Notes under the pieces: generated by a model
Told to the model about the DNA's origin: nothing
Database searches by the model: none
The model's input: the letters and a program-made list of their open reading frames with translations, nothing else
Assembly: GCA_037440765.1 (NCBI GenBank)
Contig: JBBITL010000143.1
Coordinates: 1-6,705, forward strand
Reading direction: 5' to 3'
From: DTKY01 sp037440765
GTDB taxonomy: Bacteria; Acidobacteriota; Terriglobia; Bryobacterales; Bryobacteraceae
DNA: 6,705 nucleotides
Made by a program: the position numbers and the translations under genes
Shown here: positions 1 through 5,906 of the stretch, piece by piece
Position numbering within the stretch: the stretch's first letter is position 1
How the letters are laid out: each line of letters starts with the position of its first letter

Positions 1-68
1 CGTGGGTAGAGCTCGAGTCCGGGAACTGCACCATCGACAGGATGAGCCGGAGAGTGAACATGCCATGA
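1..68 (+). CDS. 3' end of an upstream gene (partial, unidentified)
   Basis: The third reading frame (from base 3) is open from the window edge and ends in TGA at 66-68, giving a C-terminal tail ending ...RMSRRVNMP. The TGA overlaps the ATG at 65-67 as an ATGA junction, the usual sign of translational coupling inside an operon. The tail is too short to identify. From gene order in related exopolysaccharide/exosortase loci, a polysaccharide chain-length determinant (Wzz/GumC type) would be the natural neighbour of the downstream autokinase, but that is inference. The frame-2 ORF is also open to the edge, so a fusion to the kinase cannot be formally excluded. Confidence 0.4.
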   Translation, partial: WVELESGNCTIDRMSRRVNMP

Positions 69-937
69 GCCGAATCTCTGACGCATTGCTGAAGTCGGGG
101 GGGTACATCTCCATAGCGAAGTACGAGCGGGAGGGCGCCCTTCCGGAGCAAGCCGCGCAGGAGGGGCCCGGCCCGGCCGTGAATGTCGCCGCGGCTGGAG
201 CGGAGGCCCCGCGCCGGCCCCCAGGATTAGAGGACATACCGGTCGAGGAAATCAGCGAGGAGCGCCTGCGCCGGGTGCCGCTGATTGCCGATCCCCGAGG
301 AGGGGCCGCCGACCGGTTCCGGTTTCTGCGCCTGCGGCTGCTTGAACTCCAGAAGCAGAAGGACCGGCGCCGGCTCCTGGTGACCAGCCCGCTGCCGAAG
401 GACGGCAAGTCCACGATTACCCTGAACACCGCCGCGGTGATGGCGGATGCCGGCAAGCGGACCGTCCTGATCGTCGACGCAGATCTGCATCACGCAGCGA
501 TCTCCGAGCTAACGGGACTGAAGGGCAGGCCTGGCCTGGCGGAGTGCCTGATGTCCGGCGCGGATCCGATGTCCGCGGTCGTGCGGCTGGAGCCGCTCGC
601 CTGCTATTTCCTGCCGGCCGGGACGCCCGTGGGCAACCCCACGGAACTGCTGCAATCGGCCACGCTCGGCGGCGTGATCTCAGCGCTGGCCGCCCGCTTC
701 GAGTGGATGATAGTCGACTCCCCGCCCGTCGCGCCCTTCACCGACGCTCTCACACTGAAGAAGGAGACCGACGCCGCGCTGCTGGTGGTTCGAGCCGGAA
801 AGACGCCCGGCGAAGCCGTGGAGAACGCCGCTAACCTGCTAGGCCAGGAGCATGTTGCAGCCATCGTTTTCAATGCAGTGGAAGGCCTCGATCGTCTGTA
901 CTCGAAGTATTACAGGTATTACTCGAGCAAGAAGTAG
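65..937 (+). CDS. CpsD/BY-kinase-like tyrosine autokinase of an exopolysaccharide/exosortase locus
   Basis: 290 aa P-loop ATPase of the bacterial tyrosine kinase (CpsD/CapB/Wzc C-domain) family, which autophosphorylates and controls polymerisation and export of surface polysaccharide together with a membrane chain-length protein. It has a Walker A at residues 108-117 (SPLPKDGKST), a Walker A' at 134-141 (VLIVDADL) and a Walker B at 215-221 (MIVDSPP). A DRFRFLRLRL segment near residue 83 corresponds to the family's EAYRxLRTxL motif. The C-terminus ends in a tyrosine cluster (Tyr279, 282, 283, 285, 286), the expected autophosphorylation tail. No membrane span is present, so it is cytoplasmic and needs a separate Wzz-like partner. 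ATG at 65 is preferred over the open-ended upstream frame because MSRISDALLK matches the family's usual N-terminus and forms an ATGA overlap with the preceding gene. The ribosome binding site (GGAG at 49-52) is rather distant, which also fits coupled translation. Confidence 0.9.
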   Translation: MSRISDALLKSGGYISIAKYEREGALPEQAAQEGPGPAVNVAAAGAEAPRRPPGLEDIPVEEISEERLRRVPLIADPRGGAADRFRFLRLRLLELQKQKDRRRLLVTSPLPKDGKSTITLNTAAVMADAGKRTVLIVDADLHHAAISELTGLKGRPGLAECLMSGADPMSAVVRLEPLACYFLPAGTPVGNPTELLQSATLGGVISALAARFEWMIVDSPPVAPFTDALTLKKETDAALLVVRAGKTPGEAVENAANLLGQEHVAAIVFNAVEGLDRLYSKYYRYYSSKK

Positions 938-976
938 CAAACGCGGCCGGGCGCGGCGTCCGGACCCAACACCGAC

Positions 977-1852
977 ATGATGAACGGCACGAGCCGGCGG
1001 CTGTGGGCGTTGCTGGCTTTCACCGCGGCAGTGGGCTTGGTGTTTCATGCCCCGCTCTACGCCCTGCTGAAACTGTCCCTCGGGGACTACCGGTACTCGC
1101 ACGTCGCCGCCATCCCCTTGGTGTCGGCGTGCGTAGCCTGGTTCAGACGCAAGAGGATCCTCGCCGTGAGCCGGAGCCAGCCCCGGGCCGGGGCAGCGGT
1201 GCTCGCGCTCGGGGTTGCAGTGTATTGGTCCGCCGCGGCGTGGTCCGGGCCCGGCGCAGACGCCCTGTGGCTGAAGGTGGCCGCGATCCTGGCCGTGTGG
1301 ATCGCGGGCTTTGTCATCTGGCACGGCACGGCGGCGCTGCGGGCGGCGGTGTTCCCCGTGGGGCTCCTGGTGTTCGTGATACCGATCCCCGCGAACCTGC
1401 TCGACGGCATCAACTTCGTTCTGCAGAAGGGATCAGCGGAAGCGACCTACGCGCTGCTGAAGGTGGCGGGCATGCCGGTTCTCAGGGACGGGTTCCAGTT
1501 CTCTCTGCCCGGAATCGAGATCGAAGTGGCGGAGGAGTGCAGCGGGATTCGTTCGGCCTTCGCCCTGCTGGTAACAGGCGTTCTGGCGGCGGGCGTGCTG
1601 CTGCGGACGGCGTGGGGCAGGATTTGCCTGGTTCTGCTGACCTTGCCTATCGCGATACTGAAGAATGCCATTCGAATCTCGACCCTGGCCTGGCTGGCCA
1701 GCAACGTGGATGAGGGATACCTGCGCGGCAGCCTGCATCGGGACGGCGGGCTGCCATTCTCGCTCCTGTCTTTGGCGATGCTTGTCGCCGCAGTGTTCGT
1801 GCTGCGGAAATGGGAGTTCAGGCCTCCGATTGTGATAGGAAAAGGCGTATGA
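977..1852 (+). CDS. Exosortase (PEP-CTERM-type transpeptidase, integral membrane)
   Basis: 291 aa, strongly hydrophobic, with about eight predicted membrane segments (roughly residues 11-31, 43-58, 72-90, 97-117, 122-141, 194-210, 214-233, 261-277). It belongs to the exosortase/archaeosortase family, cysteine enzymes that recognise C-terminal tripartite sorting signals such as PEP-CTERM. The diagnostic motif is EECSGIRS, with catalytic Cys188 and Arg192. It is followed by NAIRI (Asn230, Arg233) and LHRDGG (His254), so the conserved Cys, Arg and His are all present. The N-terminal DYRYSHVAAIPLVS and the VIPIPANLLD segment near residue 134 are also family-typical. Two ATG codons lie in tandem at 977 and 980 and no Shine-Dalgarno is visible upstream. 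It sits 39 nt behind the autokinase and overlaps the TPR lipoprotein gene by ATGA, so all three are probably cotranscribed. The exact subfamily cannot be decided by eye. Confidence 0.93.
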   Translation: MMNGTSRRLWALLAFTAAVGLVFHAPLYALLKLSLGDYRYSHVAAIPLVSACVAWFRRKRILAVSRSQPRAGAAVLALGVAVYWSAAAWSGPGADALWLKVAAILAVWIAGFVIWHGTAALRAAVFPVGLLVFVIPIPANLLDGINFVLQKGSAEATYALLKVAGMPVLRDGFQFSLPGIEIEVAEECSGIRSAFALLVTGVLAAGVLLRTAWGRICLVLLTLPIAILKNAIRISTLAWLASNVDEGYLRGSLHRDGGLPFSLLSLAMLVAAVFVLRKWEFRPPIVIGKGV

Positions 1853-4125
1853 ACAGGAAGATGCAATGCCTGGTGACGGGCCTGGCGGCTGCCGGCCTGC
1901 TCCTGGCTGGCTGCTCCACCGACCCCGAAAAGGCGAAGCAGAAGTACTTCGACAGCGGGCTTCGAATGATGAAGCAGGAGCGGTACGGCGAGGCGAGCAT
2001 CCAGTTTCGCAATGCTCTGAAACTGGACTCGGGATTCGTCGCCGCACTGTACCAGCTGGGGCAGGCTCAGCTTGCCAGCCAGCACTGGGCAGGCGCCTAT
2101 GCGGCGCTCCGGCAGGCGATAGATCTGGACCCGAACCAGCTCGACGCCCGGCTGAGCCTGGGAAGTCTCCTGCTGGGCGCCCGCGACTACAAGGGAGCGG
2201 AACAGCAGGCGAACCTCGTCCTCAAGCAGGACCCGCAAAGGGCCGCCGGCTACGAGTTGCTCGGCATCTCGCTGGCGGTAAGGGGCGAAAGCGCAAAAGC
2301 CCGCGAGGCTTTCCTCAAGGTGGTGGAGTTGCAGCCTGACAAGCCCGCCGGTTTTATCAGCCTGGCCTTGGTCAACATCACGCTCCAGCGTCACAGCGAG
2401 GCGGAGGCGGGACTGTTGAAGGCGATTGAGATCGATCCCAAGTACGAGCCGGCCTACGTGAATCTCGCGGCCCTGCACCGGCTGATGAAGCAACTCCCCA
2501 AGGCCCAATCGGTCCTGGAGAATGCACTCGCGACCAACCCGGACAGCGTCCTGCTCCACACCTCGCTGGCGGATCTGCTCTGGGCGCACGGGAAGGCAGC
2601 CGAGACGGAGGCTGTGTTCCAGAAGTTGGTGGACAGACAACCGAAATCGGCGGCGGTGGCGGTCGCCATCGGGGACTTCTACTTGAGGCGGGATGACCGG
2701 ACACGCGCCGCGGAGTCCTACCGGCGGGGCATCCAGGCCGATGGAAAAAGCATTGAACCGAAACAGCGGATGGTGGAGTGGTACATCGCCGGCGGCCAGT
2801 GGAAGGAAGCCGGAGAATTGAATGACGGGATTCTCCGCGAAATGCCTAGGGACCCTGCCGCTGGAACCGCCCGGGGCAGGATCTTCCTGGCCCAGAAGAA
2901 GACCGATGAGGCGATTGAGGCGCTGGCAGCGCAGGTCCGCGAGGCCGGGTCCGGCTGGACGGCGCGCTACTTCCTGGCCGCCGCCTACAGGCAGAAGCAG
3001 ATGACGGCGGAAGCGAAGCAGCAGTTGCAGGACGCCCTGCGGCTGTCGGCCGACAACATCCCGGTACGGCAGAGCCTGACGGAGGTGTCCCTGGAGACCG
3101 GAGACCTGGCGCTGGCGCGGGAGACGATCGCCAGAGCGGTGCAGTTGCAGCCCGCCGACCCGGCCTCCAGGCTTCTGCTGGGGACCGTGCTGCTGCGGGA
3201 AGGGAAGTCAGCCGAGGCGCGCGAGCAGTTCAGAGTGGCTTTGCAGTTGGCCCCGGGCGATCCCAGGGCTCATGCCAACATCGGGCTGGTGGATGTGGCC
3301 GAGGGCAAGCACGCGGATGCGGAACGCGAGTTCGAGGCGGCGCTCAAGGCCGACCCCAGGTTCACGCCCGCCATTACCGCGCTGGCACAGGTGCTGGTCG
3401 CGCGCAACCAGCCGGAGAGGGCGGCCTCGAGGGTGAGCGGCTTCCTTGCGGCGAACCCCGGAGATGCCAGGGCGCGCATGACGATGGGATGGCTGCACGC
3501 CCGCGCCAGGCGGTACGCGGCCGCGAAAGAAGATCTGACCCGAGCCCTGGAACTTGATCCCGGCCTGTGGGAGGCGAACATCCGGCTGGCCGAGACCCAC
3601 CATTCAGCGGGCGACATCGAGGCCGCGATTTCCCAGTACGGACAGGTACTGACAAGGCAGCCAAAATCCGCTGCCGTGCACGGCATTGTCGCCAGCCTCC
3701 ACTACGCCAGGGGCAGGTCCGCCGAGGCCCGGAAGCACTACGAGCAGGCCCTTGATCTTGACCCGCGCCTCGGATGGGTGGCGAACAACCTGGCCTGGAT
3801 CCATGTGACCGAGGGGGGCGACCTCGACGTGGCGCTGAGCCTCGCCCAGAAGGCGAAGGAACTGCAACCGGAATCGATCGCCGCCGCCGACACCTTGGCC
3901 TGGGTCCTTTACAAGCGGGGCATGCACGCTGCCGCCATCCCGATCTTGCGGGAGTGTGTCGCAAAGGCCCCCGCATCAGCCACTTACCGGTATCATCTCG
4001 GCATGGCGCTGCTGGCGGGCGGCAAGAAGCAGGAGGCCAGGGTGCACCTGGAGGCGGCGCGCCGGATGAAGCTGGCCCCGGCCGACGACGAAGCGGCCCG
4101 GGCGGTTCTGGCCGGCCTGAACTGA
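1849..4125 (+). CDS. TPR-repeat lipoprotein, PrsT-like, exosortase-associated
   Basis: 758 aa. The N-terminus has basic residues, a hydrophobic stretch and the lipobox LAGC with the lipidated cysteine at residue 22. Residue +2 is Ser, which in the E. coli rule favours the outer membrane. Residues 32-742 are 21 consecutive TPR units: the first is 30 residues, repeat 19 has 35, and the rest are exactly 34, most ending in a ...DP or ...QP turn. A 16-residue tail follows. TPR lipoproteins beside exosortases and polysaccharide kinases are known as PEP-CTERM system protein PrsT, usually somewhat longer. The role is probably scaffolding in polysaccharide or protein export (inference). The start is ATG 1849, preceded by AGGAAAAGG (1837-1845) and overlapping the exosortase stop as ATGA. 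An in-frame ATG at 1810 lies inside the exosortase gene and would put 13 charged/polar residues before the signal peptide. Alternative: a generic TPR protein. Confidence 0.88.
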   Translation: MNRKMQCLVTGLAAAGLLLAGCSTDPEKAKQKYFDSGLRMMKQERYGEASIQFRNALKLDSGFVAALYQLGQAQLASQHWAGAYAALRQAIDLDPNQLDARLSLGSLLLGARDYKGAEQQANLVLKQDPQRAAGYELLGISLAVRGESAKAREAFLKVVELQPDKPAGFISLALVNITLQRHSEAEAGLLKAIEIDPKYEPAYVNLAALHRLMKQLPKAQSVLENALATNPDSVLLHTSLADLLWAHGKAAETEAVFQKLVDRQPKSAAVAVAIGDFYLRRDDRTRAAESYRRGIQADGKSIEPKQRMVEWYIAGGQWKEAGELNDGILREMPRDPAAGTARGRIFLAQKKTDEAIEALAAQVREAGSGWTARYFLAAAYRQKQMTAEAKQQLQDALRLSADNIPVRQSLTEVSLETGDLALARETIARAVQLQPADPASRLLLGTVLLREGKSAEAREQFRVALQLAPGDPRAHANIGLVDVAEGKHADAEREFEAALKADPRFTPAITALAQVLVARNQPERAASRVSGFLAANPGDARARMTMGWLHARARRYAAAKEDLTRALELDPGLWEANIRLAETHHSAGDIEAAISQYGQVLTRQPKSAAVHGIVASLHYARGRSAEARKHYEQALDLDPRLGWVANNLAWIHVTEGGDLDVALSLAQKAKELQPESIAAADTLAWVLYKRGMHAAAIPILRECVAKAPASATYRYHLGMALLAGGKKQEARVHLEAARRMKLAPADDEAARAVLAGLN

Positions 4126-4159
4126 AGAAACTGTCCGGCGCAGGGCCGCGAACCGGATC

Positions 4160-4179
4160 CTGCCCGCACCGGCGGGCAG
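4160..4179 (+). terminator. GC-rich hairpin behind the exosortase operon, possible terminator
   Basis: CTGCCCGC, loop ACCG, GCGGGCAG: a perfect 8-bp stem starting 35 nt after the TPR gene's stop codon, in the gap between convergent genes. It lacks a following T run on either strand, so it is not a textbook intrinsic terminator. It may act with Rho, as a 3'-end stabiliser, or by itself in a high-GC host. Confidence 0.45.
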
Positions 4180-4213
4180 CGTCATTCGCTACGGATCATC
4201 GAGGAGAACAGCG

Positions 4214-4312
4214 ATGCAATGCCAACAGGTGGAGGTGTCGACCTGCGCAGAGAGGCTGGAGGACCGTATCCGCAGCCGCGCCGCACGGCTAGGTGATGTC
4301 CGCCGTTTATAG
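4214..4312 (+). CDS. Possible 32-aa small ORF, hypothetical
   Basis: ATG at 4214 is preceded by GAGGAG (4201-4206) at a 7-nt spacing and runs 32 codons to TAG at 4310-4312. The product begins MQCQQVEVST and continues with a charged, probably helical, Arg-rich half (CAERLEDRIRSRAARLGDV). It lies downstream of the hairpin at 4160-4179 and ends 4 nt before the convergent LarA-like gene's stop. I recognise no family and see no clear promoter, so it may be chance. The good ribosome binding site is the main argument for it. Confidence 0.28.
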   Translation: MQCQQVEVSTCAERLEDRIRSRAARLGDVRRL

Positions 4313-4316
4313 CTGT

Positions 4317-5609
4317 TCAGGTAATGGAGGGCGCGGTCTCCAGGAAGCGCTCGCGATAGGACCAAAGGCCCAGGGCGGGGTTGGAGACAAAGAAGATCTC
4401 CTCCCCCGCAACCACATTAAAGCCTTCTTTTAACTTTGATGGCTCAAAGCGTTGCAGCATTTGGCTTAAGTCTGCATATCTGTAGTTCACGCCCTCAACC
4501 TCCCGCCGGGTGAGACGGCCCGGACACCAGGTGACCGAAAACCGGCCCTCCGACGAGCCGTGAATCAGGTGCGCGGCGGCGCTCAGGTTGCCCGCCAGAT
4601 CGGCATTGGCGCTGACGGCCTCCAGGACCGCCGGCGTGCCAGCGTAGCCGTACTTGCGGATCAGCCTGTCGATCTCGGCGTCCTCTCCGAACTCCCTGAC
4701 CCCGGGCGCCAGCACGATCAGTTCCGCCCCATCGGCCAGCGCCATGCGCGTACGGTAGATGGACTTGTTGCCGATCCACGTGCTCCTGTATTCGGACGGG
4801 TCCAGGTACACCACGGCTTTGCGGATCTCACGGTCGAGCAGCGTGAGGTTGACCTCCAGGCTGAGCGCGCTGGCCAGATCAAAGCACTCTCTGTCATCCC
4901 CCACGAACAGTCCCCGCGTTACCAGTTCGCCGGCCTCGTTCCGGCCCACCACCGTCAGGACGTAGACCAGCGGCAACTCCCTGGCGAAATGCCCGGAGGC
5001 GTAGTCCAGCAGCCGCCGGACGGGCGTGTCAGCCCGCCCCATGATCCGCTCCAGCCCGTAGACCGCGCCCAGGTAGTGGCTTCGTGAGATCCCGTCCGCT
5101 CCCCCGCAGCCGACGAAAACGTTCTTGTTGTGGTTGGCCATGCCGATGACTTCGTGGGGCACCACCTGGCCGATAGACAGGATCAGATCGAATCCCCCCT
5201 CCACCAGCAGCCTGTTTACCTGCGCCGGCCAGGTGAAATCGAGCTTCCCTTCGGACTGCTCGCGCACGAACGAGGACGGCACTTCCCCCAGGGTGACCAG
5301 CGCGCGCCGCCAGTCGTGGACCCGGAACAGGCTCTCGGGCATGTCGCCGAACATGGCGCGGATCTCCCCGGCGGTCATTGGCGTGTGTGTGCCAAGCGCC
5401 GGCAGAACGTCTGTGAGTCTGTCGCCATAATGCTGCCAAGCGGCCCTGGTCAGCTCTCCGGCGCGCGAATGATGCCTGCTGATGTCAGGCGGCAGGCAGA
5501 GCACCTTGCGGCGCGGGCCGAGCGCGTCCAGTGCGGTGACCAGGCCGCGTCTCAGGTCCTCGCCGGAAAGCTCCGTCGTGGTTGAACCTGCGGAAAAAAT
5601 AACGCCCAT
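4317..5609 (-). CDS. LarA-superfamily (DUF2088) nickel-pincer racemase/epimerase-like protein
   Basis: 430 aa, close to the 424 aa of Lactiplantibacillus LarA, the lactate racemase that uses a nickel-pincer nucleotide (NPN) bound to a lysine. Counterparts of its key residues are visible. They are Asp42/Arg45 in PPDISRHHSR, His75 in GTHTPMT, His152 in VVPHEV, Lys162 in NHNKNVFVG and His178 in ISRSH. The spacings His152-Lys162 (10) and Lys162-His178 (16) equal those of LarA His174-Lys184-His200. Lys282 (GNKSIYRTR) may match LarA Lys298, but the position of LarA Gln295 would be Ile279 (alignment from memory), so the substrate may not be lactate. The product has no signal peptide and should be cytoplasmic. 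The start is well bounded: an in-frame TAG lies five codons upstream (5622-5624) and ATG 5609 is the only start between. No convincing Shine-Dalgarno is present. It is a single gene, convergent to the TPR gene and divergent from the 18-codon microgene, with no larB/C/E nearby. Confidence 0.85.
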   Translation of the reverse strand: MGVIFSAGSTTTELSGEDLRRGLVTALDALGPRRKVLCLPPDISRHHSRAGELTRAAWQHYGDRLTDVLPALGTHTPMTAGEIRAMFGDMPESLFRVHDWRRALVTLGEVPSSFVREQSEGKLDFTWPAQVNRLLVEGGFDLILSIGQVVPHEVIGMANHNKNVFVGCGGADGISRSHYLGAVYGLERIMGRADTPVRRLLDYASGHFARELPLVYVLTVVGRNEAGELVTRGLFVGDDRECFDLASALSLEVNLTLLDREIRKAVVYLDPSEYRSTWIGNKSIYRTRMALADGAELIVLAPGVREFGEDAEIDRLIRKYGYAGTPAVLEAVSANADLAGNLSAAAHLIHGSSEGRFSVTWCPGRLTRREVEGVNYRYADLSQMLQRFEPSKLKEGFNVVAGEEIFFVSNPALGLWSYRERFLETAPSIT

Positions 5610-5623
5610 TCTGCGCCCATTCT
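5603..5623. repeat. 10-bp direct repeat, 11-bp period, at the LarA-like gene start
   Basis: CGCCCATTCT occurs at 5603-5612 and again at 5614-5623, separated by one base, so the two copies sit one helical turn apart. On the minus strand the proximal copy carries the ATG of the LarA-like gene, and the distal copy supplies most of the TAGAAT -10-like hexamer. It could be a short slippage duplication or a pair of operator half-sites. Confidence 0.6.
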
Positions 5624-5624
5624 A
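5619..5624 (-). promoter_or_regulatory. Candidate -10 element for the LarA-like gene
   Basis: Read on the minus strand the hexamer is TAGAAT, 5 of 6 matches to TATAAT, ending 9 nt before the ATG. A start site about 7 nt downstream would leave a leader of only a few bases, consistent with the missing Shine-Dalgarno. No good -35 is seen at the standard distance, so support is weak. Confidence 0.28.
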
Positions 5625-5632
5625 CCGCGCTA

Positions 5633-5663
5633 TTGACATGTCGAGACCGCTCTATGGTACATT
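5633..5663 (+). promoter_or_regulatory. Sigma70-type promoter for the 18-codon lysine-rich microgene
   Basis: A perfect -35 hexamer TTGACA (5633-5638) is followed after 19 bp by TACATT (5658-5663), which matches TATAAT at 4 of 6 positions and is preceded by the extended -10 dinucleotide TG at 5655-5656. An alternative -10, TATGGT (5653-5658), would leave only 14 bp. Transcription would begin near 5670, giving a leader of about 14 nt that contains just the ribosome binding site. The -35 overlaps the 8-bp palindrome GACATGTC (5635-5642), a possible operator. Confidence 0.55.
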
Positions 5664-5672
5664 CTTCGCCTG

Positions 5673-5678
5673 AGGAGG
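5673..5678 (+). promoter_or_regulatory. Strong Shine-Dalgarno AGGAGG of the microgene
   Basis: A perfect AGGAGG within TGAGGAGGAT, 5 nt before ATG 5684. It is the best ribosome binding site in the window and the main reason to accept so short an ORF. Confidence 0.7.
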
Positions 5679-5683
5679 ATACC

Positions 5684-5740
5684 ATGGCCTGCAAGACGCC
5701 TAAGAAGGCGGCCAAGAAGCCCGCGCCGAAGAAGAAGTAG
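5684..5740 (+). CDS. 18-aa lysine-rich basic microprotein or leader peptide
   Basis: The predicted product is MACKTPKKAAKKPAPKKK, ending at TAG 5738-5740. It has 8 Lys, 4 Ala and 3 Pro among 18 residues, no acidic residue and a single Cys. The composition is that of histone-H1-like or AlgP-type K/A/P tails, reduced to one short unit. Every Lys codon is AAG. A TTGACA-type promoter, a very short leader and a perfect AGGAGG precede it, and a 9-bp hairpin follows 21 nt after the stop. It is divergent from the LarA-like gene (74 nt between start codons) and upstream of the ECF sigma gene. I know no characterised family for it. Binding to nucleic acid or to the acidic ribosome/RNA surface is a guess from charge. 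The alternative is a regulatory leader peptide for the sigma operon. Confidence 0.6.
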   Translation: MACKTPKKAAKKPAPKKK

Positions 5741-5761
5741 CGGCAGTTGCTCTCATCCTCT

Positions 5762-5782
5762 CCGGGGGGCGCCGCTCCCCGG
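5762..5782 (+). terminator. GC-rich hairpin after the microgene, terminator or attenuator-like
   Basis: CCGGGGGGC pairs with GCTCCCCGG (one G-T wobble) around a GCC loop: a 9-bp stem starting 21 nt after the microgene stop. No T run follows. The rest of 5741-5906, up to the sigma factor start, shows no other gene or clear promoter. Confidence 0.45.
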
Positions 5783-5906
5783 CCCGCATGGGGCGCAAAA
5801 CTCACCTCCCCCGGCCCCGAAGAAATCCCGTCAGGCTTTCCTCCCCTCGCGTATACACCTATGAGGGACAGGATTGACAGCGCTCGCCGCAAGCCAGGCA
5901 GGCTCG

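Noticed and set aside
2..64. N-terminal extension of the autokinase to the window edge
   Set aside because: The extra residues are unlike the family, whereas MSRISDALLK at 65 is the usual N-terminus and forms an ATGA junction.
1810..1848. Earlier ATG start for the TPR lipoprotein
   Set aside because: It would prepend 13 charged/polar residues to a clear lipoprotein signal peptide and lies within the exosortase gene. ATG 1849 has its own Shine-Dalgarno.
1447..2640. Long minus-strand open frame (397 codons) opposite the exosortase and TPR genes
   Set aside because: It lies antisense to two clearly recognised proteins, its translation is low-complexity and family-less, and long antisense frames are expected in GC-rich coding DNA.
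3374..3976. Minus-strand open frame of about 200 codons inside the TPR gene
   Set aside because: Its product is Arg/Pro/Gly-rich in the manner of a frame shadow of repeated TPR codons, and it has no ribosome binding site or recognisable domain.
4560..5087. Plus-strand 175-codon frame opposite the LarA-like gene
   Set aside because: It is a shadow of a gene whose active-site residues are intact on the other strand.
5852..5865. TATACA and TATGAG as -10 elements of a sigma-operon promoter
   Set aside because: No matching -35 at an acceptable distance, and both are weak matches.
5873..5879. Second TTGACA hexamer (from 5874) as a promoter for the sigma gene
   Set aside because: It lies only 33 bp before the start codon and has no -10-like hexamer at 16-19 bp; GC-rich sequence follows.
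5485..5892. Minus-strand 135-codon frame spanning the divergent control region
   Set aside because: It runs out of frame into the LarA-like gene and through the microgene and its promoter, and its product resembles nothing.
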